Positions 34,429 to 44,091 of a DNA stretch of 64,000 nucleotides are shown here, piece by piece; within the stretch, counting starts at the first letter, position 1; the number at the start of each line of letters is the position of its first letter. The notes under the pieces were generated by a model. The model was not told the DNA's origin. It ran no database searches and saw only the letters and a list, made by a program, of their open reading frames with translations. Source of the stretch: Platerodrilus igneus (Eukaryota > Arthropoda > Insecta > Coleoptera > Lycidae); NCBI GenBank assembly GCA_036346225.1, contig JARFIW010000966.1, forward strand, positions 1,240,001 to 1,304,000. The letters run 5' to 3'. The position numbers were made by a program, and so were the translations under genes.

Positions 34429-34722
34429 TGTGATTTTCCAAGGCTCCACCTGAAGGTACTACATTGGCCAGGAAGCGAGTTTTTTTTACCTGGAAAATTT
34501 GGAATTTTGCCGAACCCTTGCTGTTCCAAGCAAGGTAGGGATCTTTAACGTGCGTGACAACACTCACACACGGGACCTCCATTTTACCTCTCATCCGAAC
34601 GAGGGTGTATTTTTGTGAAAAATGCTCGCCTAACATTTTTCAAGCGGACCGTGTCGGGATTCGAACCCGGGACCTTGGGCGTAGTAGTCACACACATACC
34701 AAGTACGCCACGGAGCCGCCCC
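34429..34722 (-). mobile_element. tRNA-derived SINE copy, well preserved
   Basis: Full-length reverse copy. On the minus strand the head reads GGCGGCTCCGTGGCGTACTT, then GTGTGTGACTACTACGCCC and a B box GGGTTCGAATCC, then the body and end GGAAAATCACATGT. Confidence 0.85.
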
Positions 34723-35290
34723 CCTTCACATATTACTGAATATCGGGAAAATAGGGTATATATATGTATAAACAATAGAAGAGGAACCGAAATGCATTTA
34801 ACAAGAAATAGCAGCGGGTATGTTCGAAGATAACACACATAGAAAAAAGAAGAAACTTGTTGAAAGCTTATGTGTACAGCACAGCACAGTATGTCTATAA
34901 AAGGGTGGCAGTAAAAGAAGCAGACAGAAAAACGGTAGAACCTTTTGGAATGTTGTGCTTTAGATGTATGAGGATAATAGCATGAACAGAAAAAGTTAAT
35001 AACAAAAATTATAGAAATAGTAGGGGAATAAAAATATCTGTGGGAAAAAAAATTAGAGAAATAGAAGGGCAGGATACGTTCTAAGGTATTTTTGGGGACT
35101 AGTGCCGGATATATTACAAACAGAGATAAGAAAAAGGAGGTATACCTAAATCAGACTATTGCACACAAATATGAAAGATGCGGATTGTGGAAATGTCTAG
35201 GAAATGTGTAGGTTAGCAAAGAATGGGAAACAATGAGGGTATTCGTCTAACCAGCTCTAGGACTAAAAACCTAATGTTGATGGCCGACAA
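34723..35290 (+). pseudogene. RTE-like LINE fragment, decayed
   Basis: Starts with the linker (CACATATTACTGAATATCGG, reverse of the linker at 30935) and continues into a C-terminal LINE reverse-transcriptase segment with several frameshifts (near 34880-35220: cysteine-poor tail, GYVLRYF-like and CRLAKNG-like pieces), ending with the AACCAGCTCTAGGACTAAAA tail. Confidence 0.55.
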
Positions 35291-35534
35291 CGAATTGTTT
35301 TGAACTTTCTTGGATACGTAGACCAGAAAGCTCATACCCGTGGTATCGTGGAATTTATATTTGCGTCGAGCATCGGTTTAAGGTCATTAGTACATAATGA
35401 AGTTATGAATGGACTTCACCCTTTCAGCAAAACTAAAATTTCAATAGATAAAACTAGATTTCCGTCCCTTCTGTGCAAATCAACATTCGTATCGTAATGT
35501 CATTTTTATCCGTAACATATTGTTTCGGAACACT

Positions 35535-35875
35535 TCTGAGAATATTCTCCCTACCGTGCGTTTACATTCTCAATGCTCCACCCGAAGGTACTACATTGGC
35601 CAGGAGACGAGTTTTTGTTGCCTGCAAATTTAGATATTTGCCGAACCCTTGCCGTTCCAGGCAAGGTAGGGATCTTTAACGTGCGTGACAACACTCACAC
35701 ACGGGACCTCCATTTAACCTCTCATACGAACGAAGGCTTAATTTTTGTGGAAAATGCTCACCTGCCATTTTTCAAGCAGTCGGCCGTATCGGGATCCGAA
35801 CCCAGGACCTTGGCATCCGTAGTCTTACGCTTACTACATTGATCCACGGCGACGTCTGATAATATTCTCCCTACC
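35535..35875 (-). mobile_element. tRNA-derived SINE, subfamily B, with target-site duplication
   Basis: The SINE body lies at 35566-35854 in reverse. It is flanked by TCTGAGAATATTCTCCCTAC (35535) and TCTGATAATATTCTCCCTAC (35855), a 21-bp target-site duplication with one difference. The head (minus strand CGTCGCCGTGGATCAATGTA, then AAGCGTAAGACTACGGA) differs from the other subfamily and matches 40832. B box is GGGTTCGGATCC. Confidence 0.85.
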
Positions 35876-36156
35876 ACGCAAGCTAAGTGAACCTTTACAA
35901 CAGAACAATTTATCAATGTTACTTTCAACACTTTTGAGAATTCCCTCCTTATCGCATGGACTGGTGATCTCTACAACAATAAGTGAATTTTTATAGAGAT
36001 CACTAGCCCACGTGGTGAGGAGAATATCCCCAAAAGTATTCAAGGTAACGTTGGTTTACTACACTTCAGCCTACGTGGTGAGGTGAATATTTTTGGAAGT
36101 GTACCAGAACAACATTTTTAATTCTTTTTAAGTTTTTTGTTTTTTGAATTTATTTA

Positions 36157-36195
36157 CTGATGATGACCACATAGTGGTCGAAATACGTATTTGTT
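36157..36195 (+). ncRNA. Hammerhead-ribozyme-like motif 1
   Basis: CTGATGA, then stem II GACCAC-ATA-GTGGTC, then GAAA, then a palindromic stem III ATACGTAT followed by T. The core and two helices fit a hammerhead; stem I pairing (TTATTTA with TGTTTT) is weak, so it may be inactive. Such motifs are known from Penelope-like retroelements. Confidence 0.5.
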
Positions 36196-36607
36196 TTTTA
36201 AATATTTTGTGTAGTGAAGGGTTTTACTTATTTCCATTGGTAAGCAAAGTTGAGTGGAATAGCTTTGTAAATATGGGTGCTTATATAAATTTATAATTGA
36301 TCTCAATATAAATTAGAATGCAAATGCGTTGACCATATAAATCAGTCTGAATCATTTCGTTGCTGTTAGCATATATAGAGACTAGGGCAGAAAGACTAAT
36401 TTGTTTAGTTTTTAAATTTAGAACTTATGCATTTTCCTTGAGCATTAATTTGGTAACAATTGGTATAAGGCGTGGGGCGTGATTGATATAAGCGCTAAAA
36501 GAACGGACAGTTGTACCAAGGTTGTCTGTATTATAATCGACGGTAACTAGAATTTTCGTCTGATGGCTGGAATTTTTATCTGCTGCATCTTCAAGATGCT
36601 GTTATAA

Positions 36608-36609
<2 letters not shown>

Positions 36610-36645
<36 letters not shown>
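36610..36645. repeat. (TA)n microsatellite
   Basis: Eighteen TA units just before the conserved block holding hammerhead motif 2. Confidence 0.95.
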
Positions 36646-36646
<1 letters not shown>

Positions 36647-36654
36647 TTCCCATA

Positions 36655-36765
36655 ATGTGTTCGTGTTAAATATTACATCTTTGCTACTCCGGTCCTGATG
36701 AGCCCCAATTAGGGCGAAACGCGTCGACAGGATGCCCTTGTGGCTAATATTGAGTCACTTGCCAA
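36655..36765 (+). ncRNA. Hammerhead ribozyme motif 2 in a conserved 110-bp block
   Basis: Core CTGATGA at 36695-36701, stem II GCCC/GGGC with loop CAATTA, GAAA at 36716-36719, very short stem III (ACG/CGT) and cleavage-site TC at 36724-36725. Stem I pairs CCGGTC (36689-36694) with GACAGG (36726-36731) with one mismatch. The whole block recurs at 62265-62375, where stem I keeps pairing with changed bases. Tiny stem III is typical of the hammerheads described in Penelope-like retroelements, which may act as dimers. Confidence 0.75.
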
Positions 36766-36906
36766 TAAATTTCATTCTTTGATATATAATAAGATGTATC
36801 TGTAAACAAACTCTTATGAAAATAATAAGAGCTATTGACAAATACAAATCGGGCTAGTAGTTATATAGCCATTAACAAAAGATTAGCTTTATTACTTCAC
36901 AGGGGA

Positions 36907-36968
36907 GGAAACATCCACTGACCGACGGTTTTGGCTTTGTTAAGCCTCATCAGAGCAGATTAGTTTCC
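36907..36968 (-). ncRNA. Hammerhead-ribozyme-like motif 3, mutated core
   Basis: Minus strand: outer stem I GGAAAC/GTTTCC, inner stem I GCT/AGT, CTGATGA (36953-36947), stem II GGCT-TAACA-AAGCC, then AAAA where GAAA is required, stem III ACC-GTC-GGT and C at the cleavage site. Everything fits a type I hammerhead except the G-to-A change in GAAA, which should abolish activity. Confidence 0.6.
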
Positions 36969-36969
36969 A

Positions 36970-37160
36970 ACCCTATGAAGTAATCGAAGCTATTATACTG
37001 ATATAATTTCGAAACAATCTCTGTACTAGGAGAGAGACGGGATGTCTTTTTGTCCCACCAATCTCTTTGATGTTTTAGCTACTGGGAAAGGTGGTTATCC
37101 CGGATGGGCCTCCTTGTTTCCGGTGTCCTAAAAGCTTGTCACTTCAACTTTTATCTCTCT
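36970..37160. other. No gene seen
   Basis: Short stretch with a palindromic AGGAGAGAGACGGGATG region and no coding frame; possibly the rest of a Penelope-like terminal repeat. Confidence 0.3.
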
Positions 37161-38060
37161 TAACCATACCTTAAAAACACCATGTAACATTCTTTTACAT
37201 TAAAGCAGTTTTCAAGATAAAGGTCTCACACAAATATGACTCCATCAGTGGGATGGCTGGATATATTTTCGCAATGATCATCTTTACCTATCTTATAAAT
37301 AACTCCAAATAAAAATATATCTAAGCTTAAACTCTATTAAATTCTGGAAATATAGAAACACGTATTTTAACCTAAAAAGAAAATTTATTGTAACATCAAG
37401 CTAGCCAAGTATTTATAACTAAAGAAATACATTTATTCGTAAGTTATACTTTCATTCTTCAATTGATCTATACGACATATTAAATCCTATTACTTAAATG
37501 CCTTTAGCAACCATACATAGAAAAACAGCACAATACCAATTCCCGATTTAAACTATTCCCATGTCCATTAGAAATACCAAATTTTCATAACGAAATTCAC
37601 TAGTAATAATCCTACTACAAAAAAATTGTGTTTAAATGAATACGCATATCATTCTTAACGTTTCAAAAGTTTCAAACTTTACTTCCGATAATATTACGCT
37701 TAACTTTAAATAATAACTATTTCCGTTGCTCTACAAACAACTTATTTCTACGTTTTCACAAGTGCATATTTATCATTCGTAAACAAACAGGAAAAGCTAA
37801 AACGGTACTCACAGTTAAATTCCACTCCCTGCTCTTTTTAATTTAATTCAACCCATCCAAAAACACCAATAATTCACTAGTTTATTAACTACCGACACGT
37901 TAGGTCACTCTATTTCATCTATTTATACTTCAGTGTTTGCTAAATGAGTCAAATCCGTCCATCACCCTTGTATGAACTAATGCTTTTTTACCGATGCTCA
38001 ACCGACGCGAATATAAATACCACAACCCTACGTGCGTGAACTTCCTGGCTTGCTTATCCA
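37160..38060 (+). repeat. ~900-bp dispersed repeat, copy A
   Basis: Diverged but colinear with 51960-52880. Shared landmarks: GACT(C/T)CATC followed by a GGATGGCTG/GAGTGGCTG word, TTTACCTAT, GATCTATA.GACAT, and GTACTCACAGTT. No coding frame. Class unknown. Confidence 0.5.
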
Positions 38061-38437
38061 AAAAAGTTCAAAACAATTTAACGTCGGCTACCTCGTAGAT
38101 TGGTCTGCCTGTAATTTACATTTCTATTATTACGTCACATCGTTCCTTTCGTAACTTAGGTTTCAACTTTTTCGAACTTAGTCATTTATTTCAATGCTCC
38201 TTTCTTACAAATTTTATTCTCACAGTATGTGCGTCTAAACTATTCAATTTTCGAGGTCAGTAACGGTTTGTCCGTGTCAATGCATTAGTTTTATGGCTCT
38301 AACTTGATGAGTTTATGACAATTGCGGTTGCTTTGAATTCATGCGAATTATCTTATTATGATCGGCTATACCTACTGTTTCGCTAATGTTATTAATTCAC
38401 ATTTTACTATTATGCTATCGTAATAAATATTATTTTC
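38061..38437. other. No gene seen
   Basis: AT-rich sequence without supported features. Confidence 0.5.
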
Positions 38438-38950
38438 TTAAAACCACTTTTGAATATCAGCTTTTTTCCAGGAACCCGTTGGTACCCTATTGATTTGCGT
38501 ACTATGGTAGCTAACATTATTCATTACGATAATCGATGTCTTGCTTAGATTAATTAAAAGCTGATATTCGAACCAATGTAAAAAGTTGTCGTGATTCATT
38601 TCACCATTATAGTCACCCTCCGTGGTTTTTGAAGCAAAGACGAGTTTGGCATAAGGAATGAGCCTCTTTTTACACCCAGCGTGAAGAACTATATACCTAA
38701 TAAAGAAACGCATACTTAGTAAACTTTTATAATATTATAGTTATCAGTTATCGTTCACCACCAACAGTAACCAATTTAACACTTCTTGCGTCAGAATCTT
38801 GCCACGATTTTCCAATACTGCCATTTTTAAAAATAATCAACAAACTGTGGTAGCTTTTCTGTTTTAGCTTAAACATATTGTCTTTAAAATGTCACCCTTT
38901 TTGAAACCACATTATACACTTCCATCAATCCACGACGAGAATCATCCTTG
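38438..38950 (-). pseudogene. DDE-type transposase fragment
   Basis: A 91-codon frame reads a DDE-transposase middle segment: AKLVFASKTTEGDYNGEMNH, FLHWFEYQLLINL, then IIVMNNVSYHS, where the usual motif is MDN with the second catalytic Asp; here it is Asn. It ends VPTGSWKKADIQKWF. To the left of the frame the window shows no continuation; to the right (38737-38950, minus strand) a charged segment may be another piece. Family knowledge: this pattern is common in insect Tc1/mariner-superfamily pseudogenes. Confidence 0.6.
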
Positions 38951-38984
38951 TTATATTGAAATCCGATCATCATCATTAGGTCTT

Positions 38985-39160
38985 CAGTCCTGGAACTGGT
39001 TAGCCGCGTGCCCTCATTCCTATTCTAAACTAACCTACACATTTTCCTGAAATTTGTACAGTATGCATCAATTACTATATGCGTGCGATTGTCCGATCTA
39101 GGTCTACATCTACCTCTTTCTTGCTATCTCTACTTGTAATATATCCCGTATGTTAATGCT
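38985..39160 (-). pseudogene. RTE-like LINE coding-end fragment
   Basis: Minus strand resembles the C-terminal coding end of the LINE at 42130-42300 (frameshifted RPRSDNRTHI-like piece, then the AACCAGTTCCAGGACTGAAG tail). Confidence 0.6.
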
Positions 39161-39478
39161 TTTAACATTTAGTTTAATTTGTAACATAAATCAAATATCA
39201 CATATTGCATAAATTGCTAAGTGCCACCCTGGCTTTTGCACATTCGCCATTATCCAAAACGATCCCATCCAAACCAAGTCGAACATATCCCTTGTATTAC
39301 TGTTTTAATCTCACAACTAACAGACGTTAATGTATGGTCACTACGTGTTCGTCGTTCGTTCTTAAACATCGTGCATATCACATTACACGTTGTGCTTAAA
39401 AACAAAACACACAGCTGCTGAAGTGCGTGAATTAAACCATCGCAGCAAACAATAACAAACCAGTGGTCTTAACATACT
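39161..39478. other. No gene seen
   Basis: AT-rich spacer; open frames are short and unremarkable. Confidence 0.5.
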
Positions 39479-39718
39479 CTCGGGTTCGAATCCCGTCACG
39501 GTTCGCTTGAAAAATGTTAGGCTAGCAATTTTCACAAAAATACACCCTCGTTCGGATGAGAGGTAAAAAGGAGATCCCGTGTGTGAGTGTTGTCACGCAC
39601 ATTAAAGATCCCTACCTTGCTTGAAACAGCAAGGGTTCGGCAAAATTCCAAATTTTCCAAGTAAAAAAAAAACTCGCTTCCTGTGTAGTACCTTCGGGTG
39701 GAGCATTGGAAAAACCAC
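39479..39718 (+). mobile_element. SINE copy, 5'-truncated at the B box
   Basis: Starts TCGGGTTCGAATCCCGTCAC and continues through the shared body to GGAGCATTGGAAAAACCAC. Confidence 0.8.
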
Positions 39719-39739
39719 ATGTAAGGTCATAACATACTA

Positions 39740-39979
39740 GGCGGCTCCGTGGCGAAGTTGGTATGTGTGTGACTACTACCTTCAAGGTCCCGGGTTCGAA
39801 TACCGACACGGTCCGTTTGAAAAATGTTAGGCAAGCATTTTTCACAAAAATACGACCTCGTTCATGAGAGGTAAAATGGATGTCTCGTGTGTGAGTGTTG
39901 TCACGCACGTTAAAGATCCCTACCTTGCTTGGAACAGCAAGGGTTCGGCAAAATTCAAAATTTTCCAACAAAAAAAAAA
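39740..39979 (+). mobile_element. SINE copy, 3'-truncated
   Basis: Complete head GGCGGCTCCGTGGCGAAGTT, GTGTGTGACTACTACC and B box GGGTTCGAATACC, body to AAATTTTCCAAC then an A run. Lies 22 bp after the previous copy, same orientation. Confidence 0.85.
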
Positions 39980-40831
39980 CTATGAAATACAGTCCTAAAC
40001 AAAAGAAGCTTCATTCGTAACACAATTTGGCATTATCAGCGCGGTCGAACGTACTGTAAGTAGAAAGTTATCATTTCAATGTTTCACTACATTCAACAAC
40101 GTACTATTACCCAAACATGCCTTAGAACATATCCTGCCCTACTTCTTCTTTTATTATTTTTTGTTTTCCACATATGTCTTTATTTCACTACTATTTCTAT
40201 AATCTATTTGCTATTAACTTTGTCTGTGCATGCTATCATTCTCATACATCTGAAGCACAACATTCCAGAAGGCTTCTATCTCTTTCTGTCTGCTTTTTGC
40301 TCTGCCACTATTTCATAGATGCACTGTGCTGTGCTCCGCACATATGCTTTCAACAATTTTCTCTCTGTTTCTATGTTTGTTATCTTTGAACATAGATGCT
40401 GTACTTTCTTCTTACATGTATTTTGGTCCCTTTTTATTGTTTTATAATTATATACCCTATTTCCTCGATATTCAGTAGTATGTGAAGGGTGGTTAGCAGC
40501 CTGTGGCTACCTAGTTCCCCCCAGCACTTGAACATTTGCCGAATTAACAGTTTTTCTAATATATCCTTTCGCACAATCAACATTAGTTGAACATATTTCA
40601 CAAACAACAACTATAGTTGTTTAAAATAATCATAAGAATTAAGTGCACTTATTTTTTCGTCCTTAAGTTTCAGTCTTGAAACTGGTTGGACGTGTACCTC
40701 CACTTATTTATATTCTGAGCTGCCTACACAGTTCCCTGACATTTCCACAACAGCCTATAAACAGCTCGGTTCCCCTTCTATTGTTTTCTAATTATATACC
40801 CTATTTCATAAAGATTCAGTGGCATGTAAAG
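39980..40831 (-). pseudogene. RTE-like LINE pieces with linker, head to tail
   Basis: Minus strand: coding-end pieces at about 40095-40420 (matching 42300-42610), linker 40430-40487 (ATATACCCTATTTCCTCGAT), tail 40490-40660, coding end 40670-40770, linker again 40780-40831. Same order as at 30431-31306. No intact frame. Confidence 0.55.
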
Positions 40832-41126
40832 GGACGCGTCGCCGTGGATCAATGTAGTAAGCGTAAGACTACGGATCTCAGGTCCTAGGTTCAAATCCCG
40901 ACACGGCCGACTGCTTGAAAAATGACAGGTGAGCATATTTCACAAAAATTACGCCCTCGTTCGGATGAGAGGTTAAATGGAGGTCCCGTGTGTGAGTGTT
41001 GTCAAGCACGTAAAAGATCCCTACCTTGCCTGGAACGGCAAGGGTTCGGCAAAATTCTAAATTTCCAGGCAACAAAAAACTCGCCTCCTGGCCAATGTAG
41101 TACCTTCTAGTGGAGCATTGGAAATA
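40832..41126 (+). mobile_element. SINE copy, subfamily B
   Basis: Head GACGCGTCGCCGTGGATCAA, AAGCGTAAGACTACGGATC, B box AGGTTCAAATCC, then the body with TACCTTGCCTGGAACGGCAA, ending GGAGCATTGGAAATAAATG. First of four SINEs in a row. Confidence 0.85.
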
Positions 41127-41152
41127 AATGCACGGTATGTAAAGGGAGGGTT

Positions 41153-41331
41153 AGACGGCTCCGCGACGTAGTTGGTATGCGTGTGACTACTACGCACAAG
41201 GTTCCACACGTTAAAGATCCCTACTTTGCTTGGAACAGCAAGGGTTTGGCAAAATTCAAAATTTTTCAGGTAAAAAAACTCGCTTCCTGGAAAATATAGT
41301 ACCTTTGTGTGAAGCATTGGAAAATCACAGA
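41153..41331 (+). mobile_element. SINE copy with internal deletion
   Basis: Head GACGGCTCCGCGACGTAGTT followed by GTGTGACTACTACGC, then a jump from before the B box to CACGTTAAAGATCCCTAC. Ends at GGAAAATCACAG. Confidence 0.85.
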
Positions 41332-41347
41332 TAGCGTATGTGTAAGG

Positions 41348-41640
41348 GGCGGCTTCGTGCCGTAGTTGGTATGCGTGTGACTACTGCGCCCGAGGTCTCG
41401 AGTTCGAATTCCGACACAGTTCGATTGAACAACGTTAGGCGAGCATTTTTCATAAAAATACGCCCTCGTTCGGATGAGAGGTAAAATAAAGGTCCCGTGT
41501 GTGAATGTTGTCACGCACGTTAAAGATCCCTACCTTGCTTGGAACAGCAAGAGTTTGGCAAAATTCAAATTTTTCAGGTAAAAAAAAATCGCTTCCTGGA
41601 AAATGTAGTACTTTTGGGTGAAGCATTAGAAAATCACGTG
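41348..41640 (+). mobile_element. SINE copy
   Basis: Head GGCGGCTTCGTGCCGTAGTT, B box GAGTTCGAATTCC, body with CACGCACGTTAAAGATCCCT and the CCTTGCTTGGAACAGCAAG hairpin, end AAAATCACGTG. Full length, about 293 bp. Confidence 0.85.
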
Positions 41641-41656
41641 TAGGGTATGTGAGGAG

Positions 41657-41944
41657 GGCGGTTCCGTGGTGTAGTTGGTATGCGTGTGACTACTACGCCC
41701 AAGGTCTCGAGTTCGAATTACGACACGGTTCGATTGAACAACGTTAGGCGAACATTTTTCAAAAAATACTCCCTCCGAATGAGAGGTAAATTTTAGGTCC
41801 CGTATGTGAAATTTGTCACGCACATTAAAGATTCCGATCGTGCTTGGAACAGCAAGGGTTCGGCAAAATTTAAAATTTTTTAGGTAAAAAAATCGCTTTC
41901 TGCCCAATGTAGTACCTTCGTGTAGAGCATTGGAAAATCACATA
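41657..41944 (+). mobile_element. SINE copy (family reference)
   Basis: The family has a tRNA-like head with RNA polymerase III boxes: an A box TGGTGTAGTTGG (TGGCGTAGTTGG in better copies) and a B box GAGTTCGAATTAC (GGTTCGAATCC in better copies). A body of about 200 bp follows, with a conserved TTAAAGAT.CC core and a small hairpin (CTTGGAACAGCAAGG). It has no coding capacity and depends on a LINE for movement. The SINE 3' end here abuts the LINE tail at 41952. Confidence 0.85.
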
Positions 41945-42038
41945 TAGGGGTATCTGAAAAGCGTTAAGCAGCCTGTGGCTGCCAAGTTTCCCCAACACTT
42001 AGACATTTGCCGAATTAATACTTTTTCAGTAAATCCTT

Positions 42039-42774
42039 TCACACAATTAATATTATTCGAGAATATTGCACAACCAATACCTGTAGTTTCTTATAATAAT
42101 CATAATATTCAAGTACAGTTATTTTTTCGTCTTTGGTTTTTCTATCTTGCGACTGGTTGGATGCGTACCACCATTGATTTCTATTCTGAGCTAGCCTACA
42201 CATTTCCTTAAATTTCCCACAGCCTACATCTTTCACTATCTGTGTATAATTGTCAAATCTAGGTCTACCTGTACTTCTCTTTTTTCCCATCTCTGCTTCT
42301 AATATATTCCGCACTATTTCCACATGCTTTAATATGTGGCCTATCATCCTATCTCACCTATTTTTTACTGGTTTCTACATATTTCTTTCTTCCCCAACCA
42401 TTTTTAGTACCTCCTTGCTCTTAACTTTGTCTGTCCGTGATATCTTTACCATTCGTCTGTAGCACCACATTTCAAAGGTTTCTACAATTTTTTGTCCACT
42501 TTTCCTATTGTCCAGGCTTCACAGTCGTAGAGTACTGAGCTCCACACATATGTTTTAAACAATTTTTTCCTTGTTTCTATGTTTGTTACCTTTGAACATA
42601 GTACTTACTTTTTCTTGCTAAATCTAGCACGACCTTGTGCTAATCTTTATTTTATATCTTTTGCGCTTTTCCCATCTTGCTTCCTAGATAGCAGAAATCC
42701 TTATCCTCTTTTAAGTTCTCGTTACCTATTTTTATTCTTGTTTTTGATTTATTTTCCCCTCTTTTGTATACTAG
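42039..42774 (-). pseudogene. LINE reverse transcriptase, C-terminal part
   Basis: Continues the reverse transcriptase after the DNA-transposon insertion: VYKRGENKSKTRIKIGNENL then a YLGSK-type segment, a degenerate middle, and the tail MIGHILKHVEIVRNILEAEM, then STGRPRFDNYTQIVKDVGC and CRLAQNRNQWW. Frame changes break it. The tail corresponds to the LINE fragment at 10338-10755 but belongs to a different subfamily. Confidence 0.75.
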
Positions 42775-44091
42775 TACAGTATTGCCCGAAATAAACAGTA
42801 CTGAAACTAAGTTGGCGGTGTTTTTATGCGTGCGCTGTCACACTCAAGTTAGCTAGTATAGACCTGTCAAGTAAACCTCAAACAAGTAATTAGTAGGGCC
42901 TAATTGTTAAAAATGGTGTTCAGTACAGAGGAGAAAGTGTTTCTGGTAGAGCATTATTTTCGTTCATACGGAATCGGCCGACATAATGGTGCAAGTTTGC
43001 TATACGTGTCTGATCAATTCACACAAAGGTTTAATAAACGTTCTCCAAGTAATGCTGTAATTTTGAAGGTTATAGAAAAGTTTAGAAATACAGGTAGTGT
43101 ATTGTGCCAACGAAAAGGAAACTCGGGGCGTCCCAGGACAGTTAACAACAACAATAACCATGAACGTGTTTTTGAGCAAATCTTAGAAAATCCGAAAGTC
43201 AGCCAGGCAAGGACAGCGTTACAACTTGATTTAAAAGAACTTCCTTTCAAAGAATCCTGAAGGAGCTGGGTACATTTTCGTATGTGATTCAGGTACATCA
43301 ACAACTACATCCTCGGGATTATCGCAGTAGAGTGGAATATTGCGCCAGAGTTCTCGCGTTACAGTATGAAAATCCTGAATTTTTGAAAATGTTTGGTTTT
43401 CAGACGAAGCACATTTTCACTTGTCAGGCTATGTGAATCGTCGCACAAATCGATTTCTGGGCTTTGCCAGACCCGATGAGGTTCAAGAGGTTCCTTTACA
43501 TAGTGAAAAAGTGAGTGTCTGGTGTGCTGTTTCCGGACACGGAATCATTGGTCCGTACTTTATCGAAGAGAATGGTAGGCAAGTCACACTTAATCAACAG
43601 AGGTACAGACAAATTTTAACACGATTTATCCCTGATCTACGTCAATTCTGTCGTGCACGTAACTTGGCATTTCGAAACCAATTTTTTCAGCAGGACGGGG
43701 CAACTTGCCATACTGCTGCCGCAATTCGTCAATTTCTTCAAGAACATTTTCCAAGCAAATTCATATCACGATTTACTGACTTCCCTTATCCTTCACATTC
43801 TCCAGACCTCACACCTCCAGACGCATACATTTGGGGCATGGCTAAAAATGCCGTTTTCAAACGGGCACCACAAACCATCGATGAATTAAAGGATGCCGTT
43901 AGAGTCTTCTTCGCAGCCCTGAGACAACCCTTATTCAATAACATGACCAGAAACTTAGAACATCGTTATGAAGTCTGTCTCGAACGAGGAGGTGCACATT
44001 TAGAACATATAATAAAGTGTCAATAATATGTATTTTTTAAATATACAAAACAATTACAATTTCAGTACTGTTTATTTCGGGCAATACTGTA
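42775..44091 (+). mobile_element. Mariner-like DNA transposon with perfect TIRs and TA duplication
   Basis: The element runs 42777-44089 (1,313 bp), flanked by TA on each side (42775-42776, 44090-44091). The terminal inverted repeats are 30 bp and identical: CAGTATTGCCCGAAATAAAC and so on at the left, the exact complement at the right. It carries one transposase gene with two frameshifts. Both flanks are the same LINE reverse transcriptase, so the insertion point is exact. Perfect TIRs indicate a fairly recent insertion. Confidence 0.95.
42913..44026 (+). pseudogene. Transposase, Tc1/mariner superfamily (DD41D-like)
   Basis: The start is the ATG at 42913, inside an open frame beginning at 42904. 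The N-terminus has a helix-turn-helix region (STEEKVFLVEHYFRSYG; SPSNAVILKVIEKF) and a GRPRT linker. The frame shifts near 43235 and again near 43390. The catalytic core follows: first Asp in WFSDEAHFHLSG (codon 43403), second in FFQQDGATCH (43694), third in SPDLTPPDAYIWG. I count 41 residues between the second and third Asp, which would place it with the DD41D group of the Tc1/mariner superfamily. All three Asp codons are present but the frameshifts disable the protein. Stop at 44026, 63 bp from the right end. Confidence 0.85.

Noticed and set aside
39740..39815. tRNA gene
   Set aside because: The A and B boxes and GGTTCGAATCC are tRNA-like, but the sequence is the head of a repeated SINE with a 200-bp body; no complete cloverleaf was found.
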